From positions 1 to 7,792 of the forward strand of contig JADZBW010000252.1 in assembly GCA_020851885.1 (NCBI GenBank): 7,792 nt of DNA, written 5' to 3'. Shown piece by piece: positions 1 to 6,700 of the stretch. Numbering within the stretch: position 1 is the stretch's first letter; each line of letters starts with the position of its first letter. The stretch comes from Fimbriimonadaceae bacterium (GTDB lineage: Bacteria; Armatimonadota; Fimbriimonadia; Fimbriimonadales; Fimbriimonadaceae). The notes under the pieces were generated by a model. The model was not told where the DNA came from. It saw nothing but the letters and a program-made list of their open reading frames with translations, and searched no databases. A program made the position numbers and the translations under genes.

Positions 1-1647
1 CCGGTCGAGAACGTGAGTTTCGTTCCCTGGGTCTTCGGCGCAGCATTCATTCACGGGATCATCGTCCAGACCACGCGCAAGCACTGGCAGATCAGCAATA
101 TGCTGCTCGGCGGCCTACCGTTCCTCGCTTTCCTCTTTGGCACTTTCCTGACTCGATCTGGCTTCCTCGCCGACGCAAGCGTCCACAGCTTTGCCGAGAT
201 GGACCGATCTGCGCTCAAACTGCTCATCGGCGTGATGGGCCTGACCACCATCGGCTGTCTCGGTCAATGGGCTTTCCGCGCCATTCAAGACAAGAAAGTT
301 CTCACGGTAGCGACCGAATTGAAGGGTGGCCACCGCGAGGGTTTCTATCGTGCGGGATCCATCTTGTTGACCGCGATGGGCCTCGCGACGATGATCGGCA
401 TGAGCGTGCCGCTATTCATGGCGTTTGGCGGCAATCCTCCCAAGGTCGTAGAAGAGCGGACTTATCACCTTGTGCTGCCCTGGATCTTCATTCCAATCAT
501 GATCGTGATGGCGGTTGCGCCGTTCGTATCGTGGAAGGGGATGCCGGCCAAGGAGATCATCAAGAAGGCCTATTCTCCCCTTTGCATCACGATCGGCGTG
601 ACGGGGTTCGTCATGATGGCGATCGCATTGTCCCCGCTTGGAAAAATTGCGAATCTGAATCAGCCCATCAATTTCCCAGGCGGTATGCAGGTTCGCGGCC
701 TCCCGTGGGTGATGTTCCTGTCTGGAATCTGCACGTTCGTGTTCGTGGCCAATATCTGGCGGCTCTTCGAGATCGTAAAACGTTCAAAACTGGGCGTCTC
801 CTCGTTCGTCACCCATATGGGAGTGGCGATCCTGATGGCCGGTTTGATCATCTCGCGAGGCTTCGAGCGACACGATCAAACACTGGTGTCGAAGGATCGA
901 CCCGGACGGATCTTGAGTTACGAAATCAACTATGCGGGAATGACGTCGAATACCCACGACCGAAATAACAAGGTCAAGTTCACCGTTACGGACGCCCACA
1001 AGGGCGACAAGGTCTTGTTCACCGCGACGCCAGGCTTCTATTACAACGTCAGCATGGATGGTCAGGAAAGCCCCATGGTTTGGCCGCATATCCAGCGCTT
1101 TGCCACCCATGACTTCTACCTCTCCATGCAGCCTCCAGAGACCCAGACCGGCGAGGAACTATCGCTGGTACCCGGCAAGAGTATCGACTTGGGGAACTTC
1201 AATCTGAAGTACAAGGAGATGACTCGCACAGGCGAGCCCGGAGCCCCGGGAACGATATTTGGCGCGCTTGTTGAAGTCACCACTCCGTCAGGCAAGAAGA
1301 CCCTGAACCCGACAATGGAGTTGGGGGCCGGTGGGCCGTCGATTCAGCATCCTGCCAAGTTGAGCGAGGGACTGAACATCGCCATGGTCGGGATGGACGT
1401 GGCGACGAAGTCGGTCAAGCTGCAGGTTCAATCCACCAACCCGGTCTATCCGATCGAGGTGTACCAGAAGCCACTGACCGGTTTGGTGTGGCTGGGAACC
1501 GGGGTGATGACCATTGGCGGGTTCTTGTCGGCACTCTATCGCCGTCGAGTGCGAAAGCTGGTCGGTAGCGAATCGGACCGGGCAGAGACCGAGGCAGAAG
1601 CAGAATTGGCTCCGTCCACGGGAAAGACTCTCGTGACATCTCAATAA
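1..1647 (+). CDS. ccmF: Cytochrome c-type biogenesis protein CcmF, 5'-truncated by the window start
   Basis: CcmF is the membrane haem-lyase core of System I (Ccm) cytochrome c maturation; it attaches haem, delivered by CcmE, to CxxCH apocytochromes on the outer face of the inner membrane. The frame is open from base 1, so the gene starts outside the window; the GTG near base 13 is internal. The first residues, PVEN, are the end of the WWxWDPVEN tryptophan-rich haem motif. Family histidines follow at residue 18 (AAFIHG), 62 (TFLTRSG..ASVHSF) and 272 (THMGVAI). Several hydrophobic helices occupy roughly residues 7-285; a large soluble domain runs from about 285 to 490; a last helix lies near 493-511, then a charged cytoplasmic tail. 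The 548 residues present are more than the corresponding part of the E. coli protein (about 400), mostly in the soluble domain. The next gene, a c-type cytochrome, follows after 14 nt, consistent with an operon. Identification is firm. Confidence 0.95.
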   Translation, partial: PVENVSFVPWVFGAAFIHGIIVQTTRKHWQISNMLLGGLPFLAFLFGTFLTRSGFLADASVHSFAEMDRSALKLLIGVMGLTTIGCLGQWAFRAIQDKKVLTVATELKGGHREGFYRAGSILLTAMGLATMIGMSVPLFMAFGGNPPKVVEERTYHLVLPWIFIPIMIVMAVAPFVSWKGMPAKEIIKKAYSPLCITIGVTGFVMMAIALSPLGKIANLNQPINFPGGMQVRGLPWVMFLSGICTFVFVANIWRLFEIVKRSKLGVSSFVTHMGVAILMAGLIISRGFERHDQTLVSKDRPGRILSYEINYAGMTSNTHDRNNKVKFTVTDAHKGDKVLFTATPGFYYNVSMDGQESPMVWPHIQRFATHDFYLSMQPPETQTGEELSLVPGKSIDLGNFNLKYKEMTRTGEPGAPGTIFGALVEVTTPSGKKTLNPTMELGAGGPSIQHPAKLSEGLNIAMVGMDVATKSVKLQVQSTNPVYPIEVYQKPLTGLVWLGTGVMTIGGFLSALYRRRVRKLVGSESDRAETEAEAELAPSTGKTLVTSQ

Positions 1648-1661
1648 GGACAGATACATTC

Positions 1662-1985
1662 ATGAAAAAGCTACTTGGCATCTCACTGACTCTCGGCGCC
1701 GTCGCCATGGCGATGGCCCTCTCTTCGTTCAGCAAAACCTTCGTCGACACCTACAAAGTTGGCGCAGGCTCGACCCTCGGAAAAGCTGCTTGCTCGGTTT
1801 GCCACGCAAGCCCAAGGGGTGGCAAGCTCAATGCCTATGGCAAGGACGTCGATGCTGCTCTCAAGGCTAGCGGCGGCAAGAAAGTGACCGCGGCGGTCCT
1901 CAAGGCCGTCGAAGGCAAGGACTCGGACGGCGATGGCAAGAAGAACATCGACGAAATCAAAGCGGACACGATGCCCGGCGGCTAA
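1662..1985 (+). CDS. Small secreted monohaem c-type cytochrome with an EF-hand-like loop
   Basis: A 107-residue exported protein. Residues 1-20 form a signal peptide or N-terminal anchor (MKK, then a hydrophobic stretch). One haem c site, CSVCH, lies at C44-H48, followed by a LNAYGKD segment typical of small monohaem cytochromes with a CxxCH...LN.(F/Y)GKD pattern. Residues 87-98 (DSDGDGKKNIDE) have acidic residues at loop positions 1, 3 and 5, Gly at 6, Asn at 9 and Glu at 12, matching the canonical 12-residue EF-hand/dockerin-type calcium loop. The gene begins 14 nt after ccmF; AAGGA at 1646-1650 overlaps the ccmF stop codon and is a plausible ribosome binding site 11 nt from the ATG. A strong terminator follows 14 nt after the stop. 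Likely a periplasmic electron carrier and a Ccm client; its partner is unknown. No distal haem ligand can be assigned with confidence. Confidence 0.85.
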   Translation: MKKLLGISLTLGAVAMAMALSSFSKTFVDTYKVGAGSTLGKAACSVCHASPRGGKLNAYGKDVDAALKASGGKKVTAAVLKAVEGKDSDGDGKKNIDEIKADTMPGG

Positions 1986-1999
1986 ATGCACAAATCATG

Positions 2000-2029
2000 G
2001 CCCGCATCCGCCAGGGTGCGGGCTTTTTT
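2000..2029 (+). terminator. Rho-independent terminator of the ccmF-cytochrome unit
   Basis: A 10-bp stem (2000-2009 with 2014-2023) has one U.G wobble and a GCCA loop, and is followed directly by six T (2024-2029). It sits 14 nt after the cytochrome stop codon. In the other direction the hairpin lacks a T run, so it mainly serves the + strand. Confidence 0.92.
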
Positions 2030-2210
2030 GTGATTGGCGCAAGTTCCATTGCGTGATTGGCCAGTTCGAACTGAGTGGCGTCAGCTCCTTGACCCAATGG
2101 AGAATTTGGCGGAGTCAGGCGAATTTCCGGGTTGTCGCGGTTACACCGGTCGAACACGGCCACCAACGCAATGGACTGCACCATCCTTACAAAGAAGAAC
2201 CCACTTTTGC
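2030..2210. other. Intergenic region between convergent units
   Basis: This is the space between the + strand terminator and the 3' end of the - strand cassette. It holds two copies of GTGATTGGC, at 2030-2038 and 2053-2061, and a short CGCAA/TTGCG inverted repeat between them. No intrinsic terminator is seen for the - strand gene that ends at 2211, and no credible gene was found. Confidence 0.5.
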
Positions 2211-3182
2211 TTACCGGTTTTTTCGAACCAAGAAGAGCTTCCAAATGGAAAGGCCCAGGAGTAGCGCAAGCCCCACGATGATCAGGATGGCGCCGAATGA
2301 GAGAGGGCGATCGGTGCTGGACGCGTATCCCTTCTTTTGCAGCGCCGGCAGCCCGTTAACGGATTGTTCCAGGACGCTTCCTTTTCCTTTCGTGTAGGTG
2401 AATTGCTTAGGAGGATCAGTTCGAACGTCGACGATTTCTACGGATGACTTGGAACCAAGGAGTTGGTCGAGACTTTGCATATTGCCGTCAACGTCGTCGA
2501 TCCGCGTGCATACCATCACGACTTGAGCGTTCCCGTCCTGGTCGAACTGCCGCTCCAGTTGTATCTGTTGTGGAAAAGGATCCGTGGCCTTGCCATAGCC
2601 ACTGAACTTCCAGCGCTCGATTCCCTGAACCTCGGCGCTCGCCAATCTTCCGTCTTGAAACGACAGTCGACAGGGCAAGTAGTCGCCGGATGTTGTCGAG
2701 ATCGTAATCATCCGGCCGACGACCCCGTCTTTGGTTAACTCGAAATCGACGAACTCCTTGATGCCCGGCAGCTGCACCGGTAGGATCGGCAACTGGGTTA
2801 CGGCGGCGCTATAGGGCTGCGCGTTCGCGGATAGCGTCAGATGATCTCCACCCGACCATCCACTTTCAACGGAAACGCCGTTGGAGATCAGCGTCCAGTT
2901 CACTTGCGAGTTCAGTTGCCGAGTGACGAGCATGGTTCCTTTCTCAAAAACGAAGGATACGATGCTCGATTCCTCACTGCTCTTCTGACCTGAACGAAGC
3001 GAAGCCAAAACACGATTGGCTTGCTCCTGGCTCACTCTTCCCGCCTTCACAAGGTCGTCATATTGTTTGGTCTTAGTCTTAACCAATTCGTCGACTTCGG
3101 CCCGAGTCCTGTTCACCGATTTGGTCACGGTGTATGAGACGGCTATCTTGGGGCTCTGGCCATCGATGACCGGAACATCCAT
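2211..3182 (-). CDS. Unknown protein with C-terminal membrane anchor; mature part of a secreted protein whose signal peptide is cut off by an amber codon
   Basis: I do not recognise a family. From the ATG at 3182 the frame gives 323 residues: a charged, probably coiled segment (about 20-75, rich in K, E and Q), a long beta-like central part without clear motifs, one hydrophobic helix near the C-terminus (about 295-317) and a basic tail ending RKNR. A C-terminal helix with a basic end is the usual layout of an exported protein held in the inner membrane, and needs an N-terminal signal peptide. That signal peptide exists just upstream in the same frame (3195-3251) but a TAG at 3192-3194 separates them. 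The ATG at 3182 lies 9 nt beyond the stop, so re-initiation could give a signal-less form. The gene is the last of a cassette led by a Cys-rich protein and a prepilin-like gene. Function unknown; the disruption may make it a pseudogene. Confidence 0.7.
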   Translation of the reverse strand: MDVPVIDGQSPKIAVSYTVTKSVNRTRAEVDELVKTKTKQYDDLVKAGRVSQEQANRVLASLRSGQKSSEESSIVSFVFEKGTMLVTRQLNSQVNWTLISNGVSVESGWSGGDHLTLSANAQPYSAAVTQLPILPVQLPGIKEFVDFELTKDGVVGRMITISTTSGDYLPCRLSFQDGRLASAEVQGIERWKFSGYGKATDPFPQQIQLERQFDQDGNAQVVMVCTRIDDVDGNMQSLDQLLGSKSSVEIVDVRTDPPKQFTYTKGKGSVLEQSVNGLPALQKKGYASSTDRPLSFGAILIIVGLALLLGLSIWKLFLVRKNR

Positions 3183-3251
3183 CTTGAGGGCCTATTGGCC
3201 GAACGACTGTGCCGCAAGGCAGAACAGGACTAGTGTAAGAGATCGATTCAT
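3183..3251 (-). pseudogene. Orphaned signal peptide, in frame with the 2211-3182 gene but ended by an amber stop
   Basis: From the ATG at 3251 the - strand encodes 19 residues: MNRS, a hydrophobic core (LTLVLFCLAA) and QSFGQ, a good Sec signal peptide with a plausible cleavage site after SFG. The next codon is TAG (3192-3194), then three codons (Ala-Leu-Lys) lead in the same frame to the ATG at 3182. The ATG at 3251 lies one base after the stop codon of the upstream prepilin-like gene (TAA-c-ATG), the spacing of translationally coupled genes, so 3251 is most likely the original start. A single change from CAG, TTG, TCG, TGG, AAG or GAG would create the stop. Nonsense mutation, sequencing error and stop readthrough all remain possible. 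Confidence 0.75.
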
Positions 3252-3252
3252 G

Positions 3253-3951
3253 TTATGGGAGCCTAATATTGAGGAGCCAGTCAATGTCTCCGATCACCGC
3301 CCCTTTGGCGGCATTGAGTTGACGCGGCGTGATCGACTTCACGTGCCCATCCGCGAAACCGGTTACGTATCGATAACCTCGGTAGAGTCTGGTGTAGTCG
3401 ACGTTTTGAGTGCTGTCGGTGTTGATGGGGCGATCGGCGTGCCAAGCTCCGGTCCGGTCGTTAACGATGGCGGCGGAGCTTGGATTCCTAATCGAGGAGA
3501 TTGTCGCACCGGTTAGCGATAGGACTTCGTTATACCAATAGCTGGTTCCAGTACCGGCGAAGCTTGTGGGCAGTTCCTGAATCGGCCCCTGGAAGAAATC
3601 GACGACCCGCAGTCCGCGATCGAGGAGACAGTGATACAAACCGTCAGTTTTGGTATACGGATCGATGAAGTTGCGTAGAGGCAGCGCTTCCGAGCATAAG
3701 CGCAGGTTATCAGAAATATTGGAACAGAACGGTTTCACGTGGGAATCCACCGCTGGCGGGTAAGCGCCGTCGAAGTCGATGAGATAGAGTTCGACGGCGC
3801 GAACTACGTGGCCCTGGTTTGAGATACAGACCGTGCCCTCGGCGGAAAACTTGGATCTCTGAAAAACCGGCATCAAGAGGCCCGCGAGGATGCACAAGAT
3901 TGCGATGACAACCAATATCTCCATCAGCGTAAATGCCTTCTTGACCTTCAT
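3253..3951 (-). CDS. Type IV prepilin-like protein (N-terminal cleavage/methylation domain, DUF1559-like)
   Basis: A 232-residue protein with a class III signal: MKVKKA|FTLMEI, with predicted prepilin peptidase cleavage between A6 and F7, Glu at mature position 5 (E11) and a hydrophobic helix over residues 7-29. Ala instead of Gly before the cleavage site is common in this family. The rest fits the large family of prepilin-like proteins with a C-terminal H-X9-DG motif in Planctomycetota and Armatimonadota: LLMPVF after the helix, CISN near 42-45, a (D)FDGAYPP segment at 60-66, and FADGHVK at 199-205. The histidine expected ten residues before Asp201 is Arg191 here, so that motif is degenerate. 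Cysteines at 42, 76, 86 and 108 may form disulfides. It is the middle gene of a cassette: 34 nt after the Cys-rich gene and one base before the next start. Likely a pilus or pseudopilus subunit or a surface-displayed protein; the exact role is unknown. Confidence 0.88.
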   Translation of the reverse strand: MKVKKAFTLMEILVVIAILCILAGLLMPVFQRSKFSAEGTVCISNQGHVVRAVELYLIDFDGAYPPAVDSHVKPFCSNISDNLRLCSEALPLRNFIDPYTKTDGLYHCLLDRGLRVVDFFQGPIQELPTSFAGTGTSYWYNEVLSLTGATISSIRNPSSAAIVNDRTGAWHADRPINTDSTQNVDYTRLYRGYRYVTGFADGHVKSITPRQLNAAKGAVIGDIDWLLNIRLP

Positions 3952-3985
3952 AAAAGAATTGGCTCACTCTGGGCTTGCGTTGCGC

Positions 3986-4365
3986 TCAGGGCTCTTGTAC
4001 GCCGCATTGTCCTCTCGCACGCCCCCTCATTTGGCCCGTCGGCATATTCGTCGATTGAAGCACGCAGACGCACGCCTCGCCGGACCCTTGCGGAGCATAG
4101 ATGTTGATGGAGATGGGATTCGTTACTGGCGCCTCGACGCAGTTCGTGTTGTTTTGGTACGGCGAGGCGCACCCGCCGTTATCCCGAATTTCATCGTAAC
4201 ACCACGCAAAGCCCATCAATCCCTGTTGGCACTGAGTGCTGGTTCGAGCATTGACCATCGGCACGTAGGCGCACCGCACCCGGGGACGGCGTGGGCGAGC
4301 GTGGTCAGCAGGACCGAGCCCGTAAAGACCACCAAGGCCATGAGATTGTCCGTTTTTCGGTTCAT
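3986..4365 (-). pseudogene. Small Cys-rich secreted protein, signal peptide and mature domain in different frames
   Basis: The ATG at 4365 opens a textbook Sec signal peptide: basic start MNRKTDN, hydrophobic core (LMALVVFTG..LL) and an AHA cleavage site ending at 4288. This frame stops at 4216 after 49 codons. The neighbouring frame, open to the TGA at 3986, encodes a mature-like domain of about 95 residues with eight Cys, rich in Asn, Gln, Thr and Gly (TQCQQG, FAWCYDE, CASPYQNNTNC, CVCVL). Adding one base between about 4291 and 4277, where a CCCCGGG run lies, restores a single 126-residue reading frame. The Cys-rich frame alone stays open upstream to an ATG at 4456, but that start gives a basic, non-signal N-terminus. 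Family not recognised. It is the first gene of the cassette, 34 nt before the prepilin-like gene. Frameshift mutation or a one-base sequence error explains it best. Confidence 0.55.
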
Positions 4366-4374
4366 AGCGATAGC

Positions 4375-4405
4375 ATTCTGCCCCCCCCCTGATAGTACTT
4401 GTCAA
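4375..4405 (-). promoter_or_regulatory. Candidate slippage-prone promoter with a G9 tract
   Basis: On the - strand a perfect -35 box TTGACA (4405-4400) is followed by a 19-nt spacer (4399-4381) whose last nine bases are G (4389-4381), then CAGAAT (4380-4375), a four-of-six match to TATAAT. With seven G the spacer would be the optimal 17 nt. The start codon at 4365 lies only 15 nt after the G run, so a transcript from this -10 would be nearly leaderless. A second reading is TACTAT (4397-4392) as the -10 box with TTTCCA 17 nt further upstream as a weak -35; transcription would then start in or next to the G run. Promoter strength and the true start site cannot be told from sequence. Confidence 0.5.
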
Positions 4406-4648
4406 GTGCCTTCTTGGAAAACTTTCAACTTTTCTTGTTCGTTTGGACAGTTCCAATCGGATGTAAGAAGATATTCAGAGCTTCAAGGCGAACCGAGAGT
4501 GCAGCCTGATGCAGATTTCGGCAAGTCCGCCAAAAATACCGTCACATGGGCAATGGTGATTTTTGAGTTATTGAATTTCTCGATGGATGCGGGATCGATG
4601 GGAAGGGTTGGTCCCAGGACCGTGGATTCTTGAGGCTTAGCGCAAGAA
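4406..4648. other. Intergenic region without a convincing gene
   Basis: This lies between the terminator of the respiratory unit and the promoter of the surface-protein cassette. Short frames cross it on both strands, but none has a clear start with a ribosome binding site or a recognisable domain. It is A/T-richer than the flanks and may include upstream promoter elements. Confidence 0.4.
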
Positions 4649-4680
4649 GAAGCGCATACTTGCAGTAAAGTACGCGCTTC
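4649..4680 (-). terminator. Hairpin terminator of the cytochrome-FeS-NrfD unit
   Basis: A 13-bp stem (4668-4680 with 4649-4661) and a 6-nt loop lie 20 nt after the nrfD-like stop codon. Read on the - strand the only imperfect pair is a G.U wobble, whereas on the + strand it is an A/C mismatch, which supports - strand use. The following tract (TTCTTG) is only moderately T-rich. Confidence 0.75.
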
Positions 4681-4700
4681 CCAAGGATAGACGGAAAGTC

Positions 4701-5900
4701 TTAGGTGCTTGGCTTCTCGGCTCTTTCCACGTGATGTCCCTGGACCCACGGCGGGAGGAGTTTGACCAAGAGATAAAGGATGACGATCGGGAGAATCAGC
4801 AGGCCGATCACGCCGAGAACTCCTTCATACTCGACAAGCCCCAGGCGATAGGTCGTTAAGCCTTTGAGGCTCTTGGAGAACAACTGCCCTCCAATCACCA
4901 CGTTCCAACGCATCGCGAACACGCCGACGAGTACAAAGGCCGAGGCGGCCGTGTACATCGCTCCGCGTACGGAGGCCGGCGGCCATATCGCACGAGTGAA
5001 GGCGATCATCGCCAGGGGAACGATTCCGCCAAGGAAAAACTGCAGCCCCAGGATGGTCCAGAACAGGTAACCGGACGTGAGCAAGCCGAAGATGTCTACC
5101 CATTCTCCGGCCTCATAGATGCGGTGGACGACGTCCAAAGACTCCAGCGCCAGATCGAAGATGAGGGCGAACATCAGGTACCGCGCGATGGCGTCCAGAC
5201 AGGGAACGTTCTGAACCTGCTTTCGGACCTTCGTGGTGACGATGAAGATCAACATCACCAAGGCGATCCCAGAGACGATCGCGGAGAGGAGGAAGATAAT
5301 CGGCATGAGCACGCTGGACCACCAAGGATTGCTCTTGAGCGACCCGAAGATGAACCCAACATAGCCGTGGAGGAGGACCGCGGAGGGAATTCCAATGATG
5401 GTCAGGAACCTGCCTGCCTTGTCGTCGAAATCGAGCGCCTTCGGTGAAACATCTTTGACTCCCAGAGTGAGGATGTTATAGAAGAGCTTGAGCAGCCCCT
5501 TCGTCGTCTCGGACTTGGCGACGATATCGGCCCTGAAGTCGAACCAGATCTCCAGGAGAAGGACCGCCATCAGGTACCAGAGGTACACGAAGCCGAAGAT
5601 TGCCATCGCCGACGTCAAGTGCGGCGTGATCATGATCTGGAAAGACCGTTCCATATGCCCAAGGTGGGTGACCAGTGGAATCGGGGCGCAGATCAGGAAA
5701 GCCAGCGCGGTCAGCAGGGCCAGCCGATAGGTCGGAGCAACCGGCTTGGCATCGAAGACACGAACGAGCGAGGCGAGGATAAAGGCTCCCGCCACGAGCC
5801 CGGTCAGGAAGGGGTACAGGACGATCAGGACGCTCCACTGGAGCTCCTTCTCATTCGGAAATACATATTGCCCGGAGGCGAAGGGAAGCAGGTAGTGCAT
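4701..5900 (-). CDS. NrfD/PsrC-family quinone-interacting membrane subunit
   Basis: A 399-residue integral membrane protein of the NrfD/PsrC family, which exchanges electrons between the menaquinone pool and a ferredoxin-like partner. About nine hydrophobic helices are visible, near residues 22-46, 60-80, 97-120, 165-186, 197-222, 239-258, 271-300, 315-336 and 360-382. Family landmarks include HLGHMERSF (79-87, at the place of the usual DLGRP.R motif), LLHGYVGFIFGSLK (176-189) followed by a LMP.IFL.SAIVSG helix, and RWNVVIGGQ (331-339). The start at 5900 is chosen because AAGGAGGT lies 9 nt before it and the upstream Fe-S gene stops 2 nt before it; the frame continues upstream to 6290 but that part only overlaps the Fe-S gene in another frame. 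It is the last gene of the unit. No separate haem b motif was noted. Which quinone site and whether it moves protons cannot be read from sequence. Confidence 0.93.
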   Translation of the reverse strand: MHYLLPFASGQYVFPNEKELQWSVLIVLYPFLTGLVAGAFILASLVRVFDAKPVAPTYRLALLTALAFLICAPIPLVTHLGHMERSFQIMITPHLTSAMAIFGFVYLWYLMAVLLLEIWFDFRADIVAKSETTKGLLKLFYNILTLGVKDVSPKALDFDDKAGRFLTIIGIPSAVLLHGYVGFIFGSLKSNPWWSSVLMPIIFLLSAIVSGIALVMLIFIVTTKVRKQVQNVPCLDAIARYLMFALIFDLALESLDVVHRIYEAGEWVDIFGLLTSGYLFWTILGLQFFLGGIVPLAMIAFTRAIWPPASVRGAMYTAASAFVLVGVFAMRWNVVIGGQLFSKSLKGLTTYRLGLVEYEGVLGVIGLLILPIVILYLLVKLLPPWVQGHHVERAEKPST

Positions 5901-5902
5901 GC

Positions 5903-6700
5903 TTAAACGACCTCCTTGCTGAGACCCTTGTATTGAACTTTCGCGCCCGTCATTAGGTTCGGCTTCATCGTCATCGTCGCGTTTTCGCGAACGAACTTCG
6001 CAAGCGGACTGGCATCGTCGCTCAGGTCGCCAAAAAGCCGTGCGCCCGTAGGGCAGACCTCGGCACATGCCGGCTGTTCGCCCTTCTTGATCCGGTGGTA
6101 GCAGAGCGTGCACTTGTCGGCGGTGTTTCGCTTCGGATTCCAGAATCGAGATCCATAGGGACAGGACTGGATGCAATAACGGCAGCCGATGCACCAGTCG
6201 TAATCGACGATGACGACTCCTTCTTTCGTCTCGAATGTCGCGCCGACTGGACAGACTTGGGTGCAGGGCGAATCGTCGCAATGATTGCAAAGCTTGGGTA
6301 CGAAGAAAGCTCGTTCGACCTTGTCTTCGTCGATATCGTTTTCGAATCCATTGATTCCGCCATTCGGCGAAGTAATCGAGACGCTGCCATCCTTCATGAT
6401 GGCGTAGCGCTCAATCCACGTTCGATAGTGGCCAGGGGGAACATCGTTCTCTTCGGAACATGCCTGAACGCACCGGCCGCAGCCAATGCATTTCTCAATA
6501 TCGATCGCCATCGAGTACCAAGGAGAACCTGGGTACCGACCCTCCTTCTTCGTCCCTTTGAGCTTCATCTCGCGGCGAACGTTCTGAAGCGTGGAAATTC
6601 CGCCGACGCCACCGGCAACTCCAATCGCGATAAGCAGCACGGATCGCCCGACGGTTTGAAGCGTCTCCCTACGAGTGATATCTTTCGGATCTTCGCTCAT
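5903..6700 (-). CDS. Tat-exported ferredoxin-like subunit with four [4Fe-4S] clusters (NrfC/PsrB/DmsB type)
   Basis: A 265-residue electron-transfer subunit. Sixteen cysteines form four cluster motifs: C71-C74-C77-C81, C138-C141-C146-C150, C170-C173-C176-C180 and C197-C200-C212-C216, the NrfC/DmsB/PsrB pattern, with none missing. The N-terminus has a twin-arginine motif (TRRETLQ, R10-R11) and a hydrophobic stretch at about 21-36, so the folded protein is probably exported by Tat, and possibly stays anchored if not cleaved. The ATG at 6700 shares its A with the stop codon of the upstream cytochrome (TAATG overlap), and the stop lies 2 nt before the nrfD-like start. The frame extends upstream to 6976 but only as a shadow of the cytochrome gene. 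It should carry electrons between the NrfD-like quinone site and the tetrahaem cytochrome. Confidence 0.94.
   Translation of the reverse strand: MSEDPKDITRRETLQTVGRSVLLIAIGVAGGVGGISTLQNVRREMKLKGTKKEGRYPGSPWYSMAIDIEKCIGCGRCVQACSEENDVPPGHYRTWIERYAIMKDGSVSITSPNGGINGFENDIDEDKVERAFFVPKLCNHCDDSPCTQVCPVGATFETKEGVVIVDYDWCIGCRYCIQSCPYGSRFWNPKRNTADKCTLCYHRIKKGEQPACAEVCPTGARLFGDLSDDASPLAKFVRENATMTMKPNLMTGAKVQYKGLSKEVV
5910..5917 (-). promoter_or_regulatory. Strong ribosome binding site for the nrfD-like gene
   Basis: AAGGAGGT, nearly the full anti-16S complement, lies inside the last codons of the Fe-S gene, 9 nt before the ATG at 5900. It decides the start of the NrfD-like protein against the long upstream frame extension. 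Confidence 0.85.

Noticed and set aside
2030..2061. Two GTGATTGGC copies as a possible repeat array or operator
   Set aside because: Only two copies of 9 bp are present with no further units, and they lie downstream of a terminator between convergent genes.
3986..4456. Reading the Cys-rich frame as an intact gene starting at the ATG at 4456
   Set aside because: The N-terminal ~60 residues would be basic and non-hydrophobic, would translate the G9 tract and the promoter boxes, and would hide a much better signal peptide in the next frame.
3890..4633. A long + strand frame of 247 codons across the cassette
   Set aside because: It is antisense to the prepilin-like gene and the Cys-rich domain, has an Arg/Ser-rich composition and no ribosome binding site or domain.
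4701..6290. A 529-residue form of the NrfD-like protein starting at 6290
   Set aside because: The extra 130 residues are Arg/His-rich, overlap the Fe-S gene in another frame, and a strong ribosome binding site marks the start at 5900.
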